Below, in pieces: positions 11,101 to 22,900 of a stretch of 64,000 nt of DNA. The notes under the pieces were generated by a model. It saw only the letters and a list, made by a program, of their open reading frames with translations, was not told the DNA's origin and did not search any database. Location: positions 930,001 through 994,000 of the forward strand of contig JAVTLE010000013.1 in assembly GCA_033439295.1 (NCBI GenBank), in the 5' to 3' direction. Position 1 is the stretch's first letter; every line of letters begins with the position of its first letter. This DNA is from Deuterostichococcus epilithicus. Its lineage: Eukaryota > Chlorophyta > Trebouxiophyceae > Prasiolales > Stichococcaceae. Made by a program: the position numbers and the translations under genes.

Positions 11101-14100
11101 GAGGCCGGGCGCCGCGCCTGGGTGGAGCAGGAGATCGCCGCCTGCTGCACGGTGCGCAGGCGTTCTAAAACTCGTGTGCATGCCACCTTGGGTGCTGCGG
11201 AACGACTTGACTGGGGTCCTCAGTAGGCCATGCACAGTCAAATCAAGTAGATATGATCAGAAGCACACAGGAGAAACTTGCAAAGTTGCACATTCAGACC
11301 AACCTGATCCTGCTGTCTTTGCCTGCAGCAGACTTTGTCTCCATTCTTATGTATCACGGAACAAATGTGTTTGCGGGGCTGGCAGGCGCAGGACCTGCGG
11401 CGGGTGCTGGAGGGCGAGAAGGCGGCGCGCTCCGATGCGGTGCGGCGGCTGCGGGAGGCGGAAAAGGCGGCCGCTGCAGCTCGGCAGCCGGCGCTGCCGC
11501 TGTCGCCCGCGGCGGCCGGGCTGACGCCGCCGCCAGCGGGCGGCTCAGCGCTGGATGCGCGGCGGGCCGCGTTGCAGGCCGCTTCCGACGAGCACAGCCG
11601 CCAGGTGTGCCGACGGCGTGTGGTCCGATGCTCATGCCGGCGCAGTGCCCGAGTCCATTGACAAGCCTGCTGCTGTGAAATGGTGCTCCTCCCGCTGCGC
11701 AGCCCAGGCATGCACCCTTGCGGTCGTGTGCTCGACGACTCGCCCCCCGCTGCTAAACTGCAGCTCGGCCGACGTCAGCTGCTGAGCTGCGGGCTGCTGG
11801 TGTCAAGCTGCGGGCTGCTCAGCAGGAGGACCTTTTCTGAGACACTCTGATCTGGTGCATGTTTTCGAAAGATGTCACCCGCATCTGCTGTGCGCGCAGA
11901 TCGCGGACGTCATGGCGCGACTGTGCGCTGCGCGCACCGAGGACGAGGCGCGCGGCGGCGGCGCAGCCGACGCGCGGCGGTGGACGGCGCTGCGCACGCC
12001 CGTCGAGGCGCGGGCCATGCTCAAGACCGTCTTCCGTGCGGCCGCCGACCACGCCGCACAGGTGGGGGCCCCGCCGGCGGGTCGGCGCCAGAAGGGCGTC
12101 AAGCGGAAACCCTGCTGGCCAGCTGCAGTGTGTCTGTGGTCGGCCTGGCCCCCGACCAGGCTGCAGACGCTGCATGTGCCAGCCTGAGTCGGCACGAGGG
12201 CTTTGCTGCCACCGCGTCCTGGCGGCCCGTGCTGCGCCCGCACAAGGGGCGGTGCCTCGTCTTGCAGCACCCAGCGGGCACACCCATATGCTGCGGTGGC
12301 TTCCTTCTCACTGACGTGTCGTGCATGCTTGACTGTTTTTTGCATGTTCGAACCAAGCAGCATCCCGGGCGCTGGAGCTGGAGGCGGCATTCGGCGGCGT
12401 GCGTCCGCAACGTCCAGCTGCAGACCGCTTCAATATCGCAGACGCTCAATGTCCCATCAGTTGAACGATCGCAGACACTCAATGTCGCACTGTTCAAATG
12501 CAGGTGCTGGAGCTGGAGATGGCGCTGACGGAGGTGCGCGAGGAGGCGGACCTGCTGCGGCTGCGCCTGCACATCGCGCGCGCCGGGCGCGACGCCGGCG
12601 CCGTCGCAGGAGCCGGCCAGTCCGCCGCCCGGCCGGCGCCGCGCCTCTGCGCCCAGGCATGCCGCTGCCGTCCCGCAGCTGCAGTGCGACTTTGCACTGT
12701 GGATCTGGGGCGTGGCTTGCCGCCTTGTGGCGGCTGATCACGGACTCTGGAACAGCAAGCTGGACTGTCGCATGTGAAACCCTTCTCAGGAGCGACGGCT
12801 GTTGCGCGGACGTGAAGCGATCTCGAGCCCCTACGCGGCATCTGGCATCTTTGCAGGCGGACCGGGAGGTGGCGTGCCTCATGGAGGAGCTCAGCGGTCT
12901 CGGCGCCCTGGAGGCCGGCCTGCCGCCCGACGCCGCCGCCGGCAGCCCCGCCGCCGCCCTCGCCAGAGGCGACAGCGCTCGCGCGGCGGTGTCGCCGGCC
13001 GCCGCAGCCTCGCCGGCCGCGGCGATGCTGACGCGGCTGCCGCCGCCGGCGGCCGGCGGCTCCTGGGCCTCCAGTCCCGTCGTCGCCGCGTCCGCCGCGG
13101 TCAGCCCCACCTCCCACAACTGCTTCAGGGGATTCGCGGACGCGCCAAACTCGCCGTCTGCAAGCGGCAGCACTGCCGCAGCAGACTCGCCCGCCGCCGG
13201 GCTGTGCACGCCGAACGCAGCCTGCATCGCCGGCGCGCCGCTGCCGCTTTCGATGTCGCCAGTGGCAAGTCCTGAGCCGGCGTCGCCGCCGCACAGCCTC
13301 ACAACGGCAGGCGCAGATGCAGTGGCATTGGAGGCGGAACCTTCCCCTGGCGGCAGCAGCAGCGGGAGCACTGAGAGGCGGATGGACAGTGACCAGCAGC
13401 AGGGTTCAGCGGCCAGTTCGGCAGAGGCAGAGGCGCCAGCCAGCGGCGGCGGCGACGCCGCACGGGCGGGGCCGCAGCAGTCGGACAGCGACTCCGACAG
13501 CGACAGCGGCGCAGACTCGGACGCAGATGACGGCACCTGGCTGCCGGAGCTTGCAACGCCCGCGCAACGGCGTTCGGGGCGGAAGACCCGCTGGAAGGTG
13601 GGCAGCAGCTGCACCAGCGCCGTGAGGGTGACCGCTGGCTTGGACCCAGTCGGTGCATCCACGTTTGGGATCTCCGCCTTTGCATCGCTGCCAGAATAAT
13701 CCAGGTGCTTCATTCGACAAATGGTCCTGCTGAGGTGTACAACACCCGAGCGCAGGGGCTGCCAACGGCAGGCAAGCGGACATCCGGCAGCCAGCGCAGC
13801 AGCACACCCAGCTCCGCACATCGGCGCAGCAGCATGCAAAAGGCGAGTAGATGCCAGGCACCTCAACGTTCAATTCATCACTCCATCAGCACATTTGCTC
13901 CATTTGCTACACTGTGAAGCGTGTTCCCTGCTTGCGACGGTCGGCAGCGATGTCCGGCGCGCGGCCAGGAAACGGTGACCATGACCATTGCACGCCGCTA
14001 TGTTCGAGGCCTGCATTGCAACAAGGGCTTCCAGTCGGTCGCCTGCAGGAACCGCGCGAGGCGCTCCTGCTGGCGGCGGTCAACGCCGAGCGGCAGGCGG

Positions 14101-15580
14101 CGGGACGCGAGGCGGTGCCGCGCCTGACGCTGCGCTGCCTGCGCGCCTTCATGCGTGGCAAGACTGCCGGCGGCCGGCTCTGGGCGCCCGCCTGCCGCCG
14201 CCGCGACGACCTGTTCACCGATGCCATGTGCGAGGCGCTTCCCTGCCGGCCGCTGCAAAAGCGTTGACGCTGCTTGCGTCCGGCCGGAGGCATGTTGAAT
14301 TCATCCTGTTGATGACGCGGCCTTGGAAGGGTGCAGCCGTCGGGTCCGGCTACTTCGACCAATCACCTACTAGCCCGGACATCCCCGAGGGATATGACTC
14401 TGGTGCTGTGAGCATTGCTTGTGTCCTTGCTCCAGCCAGCTGTGCAGCAACACGACGGCCTGATCGTGCTGGTCTTGAGGCGTCCGCTGCTCAATGGCTC
14501 ATTGCCTCTGAACCGCCGCGCGGCTTCCTGTGTGCAGGCATTTCCTGGGGTGGAGCACCGCTGTGCCGCCTGCGCGTGGCGGCAGCGACAGCACCCCTGG
14601 GCAGGATCCGACGCAGCAGATGGTGGCGCAGCCAGATTCGGGCCCCGCGCCGGCGGCGGCGGCGCAGCTGCCAGGGGCAGACGCCTGCTCTGATGCATTG
14701 CCGTCTGCGCTCGAGGGCGTGGCGCCCGCCGGGGTGGCAAAGGCCCGCGCCCGTACGCGGTCCAAGGGCGCTCCGCCCGGGGAGGAGGCCGTCACCAACT
14801 GCGGCGGCAGCGCTCTGACCAAGGAGCAGCCGGCAGGCCCCGCCGCTGTGAGTGCGTGTGAGCCGGCGGCGGCAGCCAGCGCCGACTGCGCGCCGGTAGC
14901 GCACCTCACGGTGGAGCCGCCGCCGGTCGGCACCGAAACAGAGCCAGTAGTCGCTGAGCCGCACTCGCCCTGCGTTCCCGCCGGCTCCCCCTGCTCGCCA
15001 GTGGCGTGGCAGAGCGAATCCCACGCGGCGGCGCCCGTCAGCGCAGGCGGCCGCACGCAACATCGCAACGGAGCAGTGCCAGGGGAGGAGGGCCTGCTGT
15101 CGCCACTAAGCGGAGGCGGCACGGCGACGCCGAACAATCGCGGCGGGCCGGCAGCGGAAGAGGGCGGCGGGCTGTCTCCCCGGAAGTCTGCCAGCGCCTC
15201 CCCCGGCAAGTCGCCGTCCAAGCGCGCCGCCGCGAGGCCAGCGCTGGGTAAGCCCTCTGTCCCTGTCTCGTCATGCAGAAAGTGTCAGTCCGGCTGCGCC
15301 ATGCCTGCACTCTCCGGCTGTCAGATGAACTAGCGGACAGGGAAGCTCTGGCGCGCGTCTCATGGGTGCCTCCAGAGATGACAAGCCCGACTTGCGCTGC
15401 GTCCTGCTCGCAGGCGACGTGGCGCACAACAGGCTGGCGCAGCCGCCAACCGAGGGCGTGCCTGGCAAGGGGGGCCGCGCCGTGCTCGGGGGCTCGCAGG
15501 AATGGCGCATGGGCCTGCGTGGGAAGCCTGCCGCTACGGCGGCGCCGGCGACTGCGGGCAAGCCTCGCGCCTGGTTCTAA
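5139..15580 (+). CDS. Kinesin-4 family motor protein (KIF4/FRA1-like)
   Basis: Microtubule motor with an N-terminal head and a long coiled-coil tail, about 1,500-1,650 residues. Head exons, all phase-consistent: 5139-5312, 5578-5754 ([13 protein letters not shown]), 5923-6054, 6235-6381, 6542-6637 (NRHSSRSH), 6786-6908, 7070-7204 ([11 protein letters not shown]), 7417-7611 ([19 protein letters not shown], then [16 protein letters not shown]). The GVIP segment after the P-loop and the ITLEQ and HVPYRDSK neighbourhoods are typical of kinesin-4. Tail exons: 7774-7968, 8153-8296, a 21-base microexon 8396-8416, 8483-8733, 9206-9398, 9733-9828, 10043-10153, 10349-10441, 10642-10749, 10984-11151, 11386-11604, 11900-12061, 12504-about 12604, 12857-13597 (low complexity, SD repeats), about 14049-14220, about 14530-15247, 15378-15580. 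The intron after 6054 appears to use a GC donor. The edges of the last few exons are less certain. Kinesin-4 members act in spindles, the phragmoplast and cilia; the role here is not evident. Confidence 0.92.
9054..9112 (+). repeat. Degenerate copy of a kinesin exon start
   Basis: Lies in the intron before exon 9206-9398. It repeats the first ~55 bases of that exon (GAGGAGCAGGCGC, then GGAGCTGGACGC) with small indels that break the reading frame. It is therefore not a usable exon copy. Confidence 0.75.
9441..9500 (+). repeat. Degenerate copy of the same kinesin exon's 3' end
   Basis: Lies in the intron after exon 9206-9398. It repeats the exon's last ~50 bases: the exon reads [15 protein letters not shown] and the copy would read [15 protein letters not shown]. 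The copy ends in CAG|GCGAGG where the exon has CAG|GTGCGC. So this one exon has a decayed partner on each side. Confidence 0.8.
12366..12410 (+). repeat. Degenerate copy of a kinesin exon start
   Basis: Precedes the exon that begins at 12504. Both contain GCTGGAGCTGGAG followed by a GGCG-rich stretch, but the copy has changes and lacks the same acceptor context. Weaker than the pair around 9206-9398. Confidence 0.5.
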
Positions 15581-16273
15581 ATTAGGGCTGCTCGGTCGAG
15601 ATTTGTGGCCGGAGGGGGGCAGCGCTTATTGATGATAATGATGGAGGAATGGGGTGTAAGACAGGACAACCACCATGGTACCGCTATCAAAAGTATCTAC
15701 TTCTGAATGAAGCTGCCGCCATGAACTATCGTCTCGAGGGAAGCGCCAAGGGCGAAGCGGGAAAACAAAACACTTACACATCTTCACTGGGAAAAATGAG
15801 AGCGATCTCCACTTCCACTGTCAAGTGCTTTGTTCGTATGGCGGAAGAAGTGTCTGAATGAATCGACAACGGGGGGAGAGAGGGGGTGTGGCGAAACTGG
15901 AAAACCGAGCTTAAGATTCCTGATTACAAGCCTAGGTAGACTTGTGCACCGAGGGTGTCCATGCCAGACCATGATCCACCGTAAAAATCGGTGTGCAAAC
16001 AATTGTTCATATGAATTTTGTTCTAGCTGAAGACTCTGTACCGAAGACCTTCATCATACCTACCTCAATTTGCAGAGGAACAAGTTCGAATTCCCCAAGC
16101 CAGCGCCCAATTATCTGATGAGGGCGCTGGTGATCGCCTATCAAACCACCAGTCTATTGGTACAATACGCTCAGCGGCGCGTGCTGACCCACTCTACATC
16201 ATGAAGGGTAAGAATCTTGCTTCTAAGCCGTGCTGCTTGGCCAGGGGCTCCTCTATGTCGGGTGGAAGGCGCC
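15581..16273. other. Convergent intergenic region, nothing recognised
   Basis: The region lies between the 3' ends of the kinesin and MYND genes. It is clearly AT-richer than the exons. Short open frames exist but none resembles a known family or shows codon bias like the neighbours. It should hold both 3' UTRs. Confidence 0.5.
15655..15659 (+). other. TGTAA poly(A) signal of the kinesin gene
   Basis: TGTAA sits 75 bases after the kinesin stop codon, within the usual distance for the chlorophyte polyadenylation signal. Confidence 0.65.
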
Positions 16274-18216
16274 TCACATCGGGAACATCATTGGCGGGAT
16301 CTCCAGTGGCGACGTCATGAAGACATTGCGATCCGCGTGCGCCGCCACTGATACTGGCGTCAGCGTGTCCAGCACTGCAGAAATGAAACGACGATTTGAG
16401 TTGGATACTTGGCTTCAGCGATGGCCACGGAGGAAGTACCACCTGGTGACTTTGCGTACGTTACACACAGTACAAAGTAGGTAGCAACAGGAGTTGCAGC
16501 ACGGTGTCGTGCATCGATTTTCACAGCAGGATTTAATCGATGTGTGCTGCGACCCACACACCTGCGTTGGCGGTCTCGCTGACGAGTGGCAGGCCCGAGA
16601 CCTGGCGTGGGCTGTGCCCCCCCGCATCCACGGCCCAATCCGAAAATGAAGAGTGTTGCAGCGTGAGTGCATCCTGCAGCAGACACAGTATACAATGTTT
16701 GTCATACTTGAGTCATGTGTGCAAGATGTTGCCACAAGTGGAGCAGTGAAGTGCGTGAATGACAAAGGAAGAGGGGCCTGACAGCCGCATGAGGTAATCG
16801 CCACCAATCGATGACTGGAGGTGACCAACAGGATGATGACCTCGAGAGATCTCGCAGGAACGTCAGCCAGCGAGCCGACAGCATCTGGTGAACTCAAACC
16901 TTGCACGCGTCTTGCTTCACTGATGGAAGCAAGAATTTCCATTCGCACCTGGAACTGCTGTACGCCAGCGGTCAGGCACCGGTCCAGGATCGCCCACGCC
17001 AGCAGGTGCAGCTCGCAGCACTGTCCATCGTCCCTGCACAGCACCAGGGCGCCACTCCTCAGTGCCTGGCATTGCTCCTGACACCGCTGCGATTGCACAG
17101 GCCATGCCGCAGCGCCGCCACTCCAGGCCAGCACTTGGATGTCGAGGCGATGCAGCAGCTGTCCGCGTTCAGCAGCACAAGGCAGCCTTTCGCCCTGGTG
17201 CGCCGTCCCACCTGAGGCGCACGGCGTGTGCGAGCAGCAGGTCGGCAGCGTCGCGGCGCAGCAGGCAGGGCGCCTGGCTGACCAGCCAGTCCACGACAGC
17301 CTCCAGCGCCTCTGTGCGCTGCAGGGCATGAATCAGGCCATTTGTCAGCGAGGTTGCGCTGTCAGTGCAGTGTGCTGCAAGGCCAGGGAAGTTTTCGAGC
17401 CCCGGTGCTGTTGAGGGCATGTCTGCTGTGTGCCTGAATGAGAGAGTGAAGGGCAGCTGCAGACCTGAGCAAGGAAGTCGGCAGCGCTCTCGCCGCTGGG
17501 CTGCGGCGGTGTGCAGGCCGCCGCCGGCTGCGCGCCTCCGGAGCAGGCGGCAGAGTCCGCCAGCTCGCAGGCGCCGCCAGGCACGTCAAAGCTACCGCTG
17601 AAGGCCAGGCTGAGGGCGGCGGCGCCAAAGGCGGGGCCATAGCCGCGGCCTGGGAGCGCGGCAGAAGAGGAGCCGCAACCCGACGGCTGCGCTGCGCAAT
17701 CATCCTCCAGGGGGGGCAGGGACAGCTGGAAGTCGACCACCGTCACAAAGTTGGTCAGCGCGGCGGCCTCAGTGGCGGTCGGCACGCGCGAGGCGGCTGT
17801 GCGCGCTGCGCTGCTCACCTGCAGGAACACAGGGGCGGCTGTAAGACTCAGCGACTTGCCGCTGCTCGGTGCATAGGACGCGGCGCTATGACACAGCGGC
17901 TCAGCCTTTCGGGCAGCATGCACATGCTGCGGATGCTACGCACGCGGACACCAGCTGCAACTCTGGGGAGGGTGCGCGCTGCCAGCGGGCAGGCACATGC
18001 GGCACACCCACAGCATGCGGCATGAGCAGAAAGGAGAGTGACATGAAGACTAACCATTTCGCACGCGTCCTTGTGGTTGCAGGCGTCGTCGACCTGGCAG
18101 GCGGAGGGCGCCTGGCAGTAGTAGGCGCCGCCGCAGGAGGGGCAGCGCCTAGTGGCACCGTCCTGGCGGCACGCGCAGCAGGTGCTGCTGCGAATGAGGT
18201 GCGTTGTACGCGCCAT
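16274..18216 (-). CDS. MYND-type zinc-finger protein, function unknown
   Basis: Exon 1 (18216-18055, 54 codons) encodes a Cys/His cluster read as CxxC-x7-CxxC-x4-YC...C-Q...H-x3-C. This is the MYND pattern, usually a protein-interaction finger, although the Trp that commonly precedes the His is replaced (DDACNHKDAC). Exon 2 (17818-17465) holds an Ala/Pro-rich stretch and the segment TNFVTVVDFQLSLPP. Helical exons follow near 17420-17225 (ALEAVVDWLVSQ) and 17087-about 16834 (LHLLAWAILDRC). They are followed by 16673-16562 and 16374-16274, which are phase-consistent and end in TGA. The join between exon 2 and the 17.4 kb exon does not keep phase with the splice sites I can see, so one boundary there is wrong or a small exon is missing. 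No catalytic domain (for example SET) is visible. Confidence 0.65.
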
Positions 18217-19957
18217 CGGGACGGAGTGTGCCGCTTGCCTTGCGCCTGCAGCCAGGGCCCATAGATGGTTGACAATTGTACCTCTCCATCCGAGTGCTTC
18301 CGGTCTGACAATCAGAAACATGGGGCCGGCCTGGAAGCCGCGAGAAAACCACGGTACATTTTTCAATGGGGTAAATGACTTGGCGTGGGAGCACATCGAC
18401 TGGATGGCATAGAAAGTCATAGGTTTGATTGCGCGGGATGGTAGGATCACAGAGTCTTGCTGACGTCGCCAGCAAAGCAAAAGGCGATGGCGCAAAAGCG
18501 CAGGGGTCGACGCACATTTTCATACAAATCTTGACCTCGATCTAGTGCCAAACTGGACACATCGCCTTTCAAGAAGCCAACGTCCTACAATCAAGCCGCT
18601 TGGCCCGGGTGACGCGACAACGCTAACAACTTCGGTGACCGGTCCCCAGGAAAGGACCCTTGCGAGTACGTGCTGCCTTCACTTGGGGTGCAGCGCCTGA
18701 TGGAACCGCGCTTTCAATTCCGCCTGCCACATTCGGGTTGTTCTAGATGACGCGCGAGAGTAAGTACCCCATGGAACAAAGAGCCGCACTTCCGCCTGCC
18801 CGCTATGCTGTACGTGCGCCTCCGTGCTGCGGCATCTTAAAAATGCAAAATTCAACCTAACACAGTTGCAGGCGCCACGGCGTGCCTAGAACAGAACAGA
18901 AGCGAGATTGAATCCATGACCGCTTCCAGATTCAAACTTCGGAGAAATTGTGTTGTGTGGACCTTCAGGCATCGATCCGGAGAAGTCCAGTTCAACCCTC
19001 CGAACTACTATGCAGAGTTCTGCTATGATTGCCAGATTTTGTTCTGCCGTGATTGCCAGATTCGTTTAAAAAGTGAACGCACTGCAAGCGCATGCAGTGC
19101 TTGGCCGGCTGATGACTTGACGGCCCGAGTCCAGGCCAGCTGTACACCTGGACATCTAAACCTCGCACAACGCCAGCCCCGGTCGCTTCAGTGCAGGATT
19201 GCACTGTACAAGGCACCGTGAACATGTTCCATCCACAACGCCGCTCCCATGCCGGTCCCATGGCCAGAGGAGAGAAGGCCGACAGAACAGCAGAGGCGCC
19301 TCAAGTCCGCGGCGGATAACTTTGGTGGCGGAAACCCAGCCAGAGAGTGACGAAGGAGAACTTGATGCTAACCTGCAGCTTGTGCGAATGGCGCGCGTCC
19401 GAGCCGCGACGCCTCGGCAGGGTCGACCACGGCAAGTCCCTCCCTTCGTGTCTGACAGCTTCCTCAGTTCCAACTCTTGCTCGCCTCCGCCGGCGTCCCA
19501 AAGGAGCAACTGCGCGCTTGCAACGTCGCAATGGACCGTATCAGACTAGCGTTTGGCAATCGACGTGTCGAAGAAAATTCCAGGAACGCGAGCTTACGAA
19601 GTGTAGGACATCGCACGTCATACAGGGGATAAAGAGCCCCGGTTCTGGCGAGGTGTCATCCGCTAGCAGCTACACGGTTACGCACACGTGCACTGCCAGG
19701 TCGGTGGGGATTATCAGAAGATACTCAGCTTCTACAGTCTACACCTACCCATACTTTTACTATTGGTCCCCAGCTGTCAACGTCCCTCGTGACCGTTCTG
19801 CGCGCGAGCCATGATGCAAACCGATGTGATTTCTCAAGCTGTGGCCGCCGCGCAACAGCCGCCAAATTAGACAGCCCGTGCATGATCAGACAGCAGCCGT
19901 CGGCACGTCAGGTCATCCCCCGGGGTCCCCTTTCACCTGTGAGAACTCCTCGATGCA
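18217..19957. other. Intergenic region, no gene recognised
   Basis: About 1.7 kb between the MYND gene start and the NELF-C/D stop. It is AT-richer than the exons and only short, non-conserved open frames are present. A short direct repeat, GATTGCCAGATT, occurs twice about 24 bases apart near 19026-19061. The right part should be the NELF-C/D 3' UTR and the left part the MYND promoter. Confidence 0.45.
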
Positions 19958-22900
19958 TCAGGCGCTGCGCTCGCCACACAGCTCCAGCAGGAAGGCGACC
20001 TCCCGTGGCGCCAGCGGCGGCGACATGTCCTTCACCCCGGTGCAGCCGCCCGCAAACTCCTCCAGCAGCTCCGCCTGTTGCTGACCGCTGCGGTGACCGG
20101 TGCGGCTGCGCCGCACGCCCGACGCCACCATGAGCCTGCATGCACAGTCGTAAGTAGTGAACCAGGGGCTCCGGGGGGTGGCAGGAGACTGACTGAAAAA
20201 AGCCTCACCCCCGCGACATGCACAGGAAACTTCATTGATTGCCTCTGAGACAGTCACAGCTCGATCAATGTATGCAGGGCAGGGCGCACGCAAGCATGCA
20301 TGCGTTCATGCATGTGCATGAACGTCTGTCCGAGCCTGCAGGCCATGATGGGATGAAACGGTTGCAGTGTCATGCTCATGTGTCGTTCGGCCTCGGGGAG
20401 CACACCGCGTCATGGCGACGGCAAAGAATGGGGAGTAAGGTGGAGCACAGGCCTCCAGCACCTGCAGTGGAATCTGGCAGACGATCGGCGTGGCTGCAAG
20501 GGCCTGGCACAGCCACGTACGGGCACAAGCTTGTGATTCAAGTGGCGAAATGCCTGCTTTCAAACTTTGCAGGTACTGTGTACGAGTACTGGTACTGCGG
20601 CACCGAATGTTGGTCACGAGTTGTGGCATGGCCACGACCCCCTCGGCAGAAACCCCTCGGAGGCAGCCACATTAAGCCTTCGTTCCACAGAGCTTCTGAT
20701 CACACTGTACCAGATACCAGGTAGACCTGCCTTGAAGACGAAGTAGCGGACTTGCGACGGGTCGGCAGTGTGCGCCCACCGCTGCGCGATGGCCGTCAGC
20801 ACCAGCTCCACCTTGCATGTGAACAGGCGGCCACACCTTCCATTTCACATGTACGGGCCTTTGACCTGCCGATGGGCACGGCTGCTGCCTGCGCAGCTGC
20901 CAGCTGTGCAGGCAGTGGTTGCCAGCGGACCGTGCCGCGAAGATCGGCCGCAACAAAGATGCATCATTGCACATGCAAACAGCTGCCTCATGTTGGAGAC
21001 CCCTTCAAGGCACAACAGTTGAGGCCAAGCAGCAAGAAGCAAAAGCCAAGCACCTGGCCAGCCTGCAGGATGGCGGCGGCCACGTCCAGCAGCAACCGCG
21101 CCACCTCCGGCTGCGAGTTCTCCACAGCCACTAGCGCAGAGACCACGATCTCCATGGCCTGAGGCGCACAGCGTGGGCCCGCTTGACGCCGGGGCTTGCG
21201 TGATGGCCATGTGCTGGGGGAACGCTCCTCCGAAGCTGGCTGCCCTGTGTACGACCACATGCATGCACACCCCAACCGCAAATCGCCTGCCGGCCAGATG
21301 CCGCATGCAACGCCCAAGCCGCCTCGGCGCGTCACATGTATGGCACGCGCCAGTCCTCGACACCCCTGCACCTCCGCAACCCCTCGCGTGACAGTTCCAC
21401 CGAGTCGCGAGCAAAAGTGAGTCGCCCCAGAGGACCCGCACCTTCTCGTGCATGAGCGGCTGCCGCGCCACCGTGATGGACAGCAGGTTGAGGAACGCGG
21501 GCGCCGCCAGCACCCGGTATGTCTCCCTCCAGTAGCTCTTGCGCCCCACGCAGCTGCCGATCAGGTGCAGCACACCCATCGCTGCCACCGGCGTACTCAG
21601 CACCGCCTCCGCAAGGCGCTGCATTTGACAAAAGGGACGACACTTGAGCAGACTTGATCGGCCTCTCTTGTGGTATGCGCAGACGAGTGGGCGTGTTGCA
21701 TGGGCATCGCCCTGGAAACCGGTAACCCCACCAACAGCATTGTAGCAGGGGACCCCAGGTGGGTTGCGCAGGAGCCACACCTGCTGCTGCGCGTCAAACT
21801 TGGTGCCATTGGCTGCGTCGTGCGCAAGCCGCACGCCCTGCCGCAGCGCCGCCTCTGTTGCCTCCACGTCGCGCATGTCCAGCGAGCCGCCAGCGGGCCG
21901 CTCGTCAATCACCGCCGCCGCGACGGCAGCCACAGCGGCGTAGGATTCCAGGACGTCCCCTGGCAGCGGCTTGGCGCCAAACATGGCGCCGACCAGCTTG
22001 GACAGCACCTGGGGTGGATGCATGATGGGAGGGTTGTACTGGTGAGATATGGCGTTGGAGGGTGCCAGACCGTCAGGCACAACGAGGGGGACCACCTGCG
22101 ACAGCGTGGGATTCCAGCCACCACTCCTGAGCGGACGAGCTGCTCCAAGACCAACTTTTGTATGATAAATCCCAACTGCGAAGGACACCGACACAACTGC
22201 GGCTGCACATCTCGAGATGTCGGACCACTCACAGTCCGGACTCATGGTGGCCTGGGCATGTCCTGCTGAGCTCAGAATGTTGTGCTGGTGTGCAGGGCAT
22301 GTGTTCGTGTGCCGACAGGCGCCATACCTGGTGCTGCTGCAGGATGTCCACTGAGGGCGGGTGCTGCGCCGAGTACAGCTGTCGCAGACGCGCGACCTTC
22401 TGCAGCGCCGCTTCGCCGCCGGAGCCCGTCAGCAGCTCCGAGACCAGCCCGGCTGCCTGCCGCGATGCAACACAAATGAAGATGGACGGCATCCAATTGG
22501 CGACATCGGGCCCGTCTGTAATGTGCAACTCCGGGTCCGCGGATTGATCCTACATGCGCTGGTGTGCGAGGTGTCATGGGGCTAATGTCTTGACACTGTC
22601 ATCCATGTTAGCAACATTGAGCCTTCTGACATGATATGAACATAGCTTTTCGGGGTAAAGCCGAACGTCCTCACCTCGCTGTCTTCTGCCCTGTCGAAAT
22701 CTGGCACAAGCCACGACTGCATATGCCACAGCTCTGGCCCAGCACGGCTCGGCGCTGCAGCATACGCCTCCAGCTGCTGCGCAAGTCGCCTGAAGTTGGC
22801 ACCTGTCAAATGGACAACAACATTATACTGCTACACTGAGCTGCGAGCTGCGAGAATGAGAGTGGAGGTAGGACAGCTCAAACACGAAGCAGCAACGGTG

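Noticed and set aside
12420-12490. Repeated CGCAGAC.CTCAATGTC motif, two copies
   Set aside because: A 17-base near-repeat within a kinesin intron. It does not copy an exon edge and is too short to interpret.
12203-13866. Very long overlapping open frames on both strands in the kinesin tail
   Set aside because: They result from high GC at third positions. Only the + frame of exon 12857-13597 fits splice sites and neighbouring phases.
20280-20325. ATGCATGCGTTCATGCATGTGCATG palindromic run, broken as CATGCATG units
   Set aside because: Short alternating sequence in a NELF-C/D intron. Similar TGCATGCA runs occur in many introns here, so I do not call it a site.
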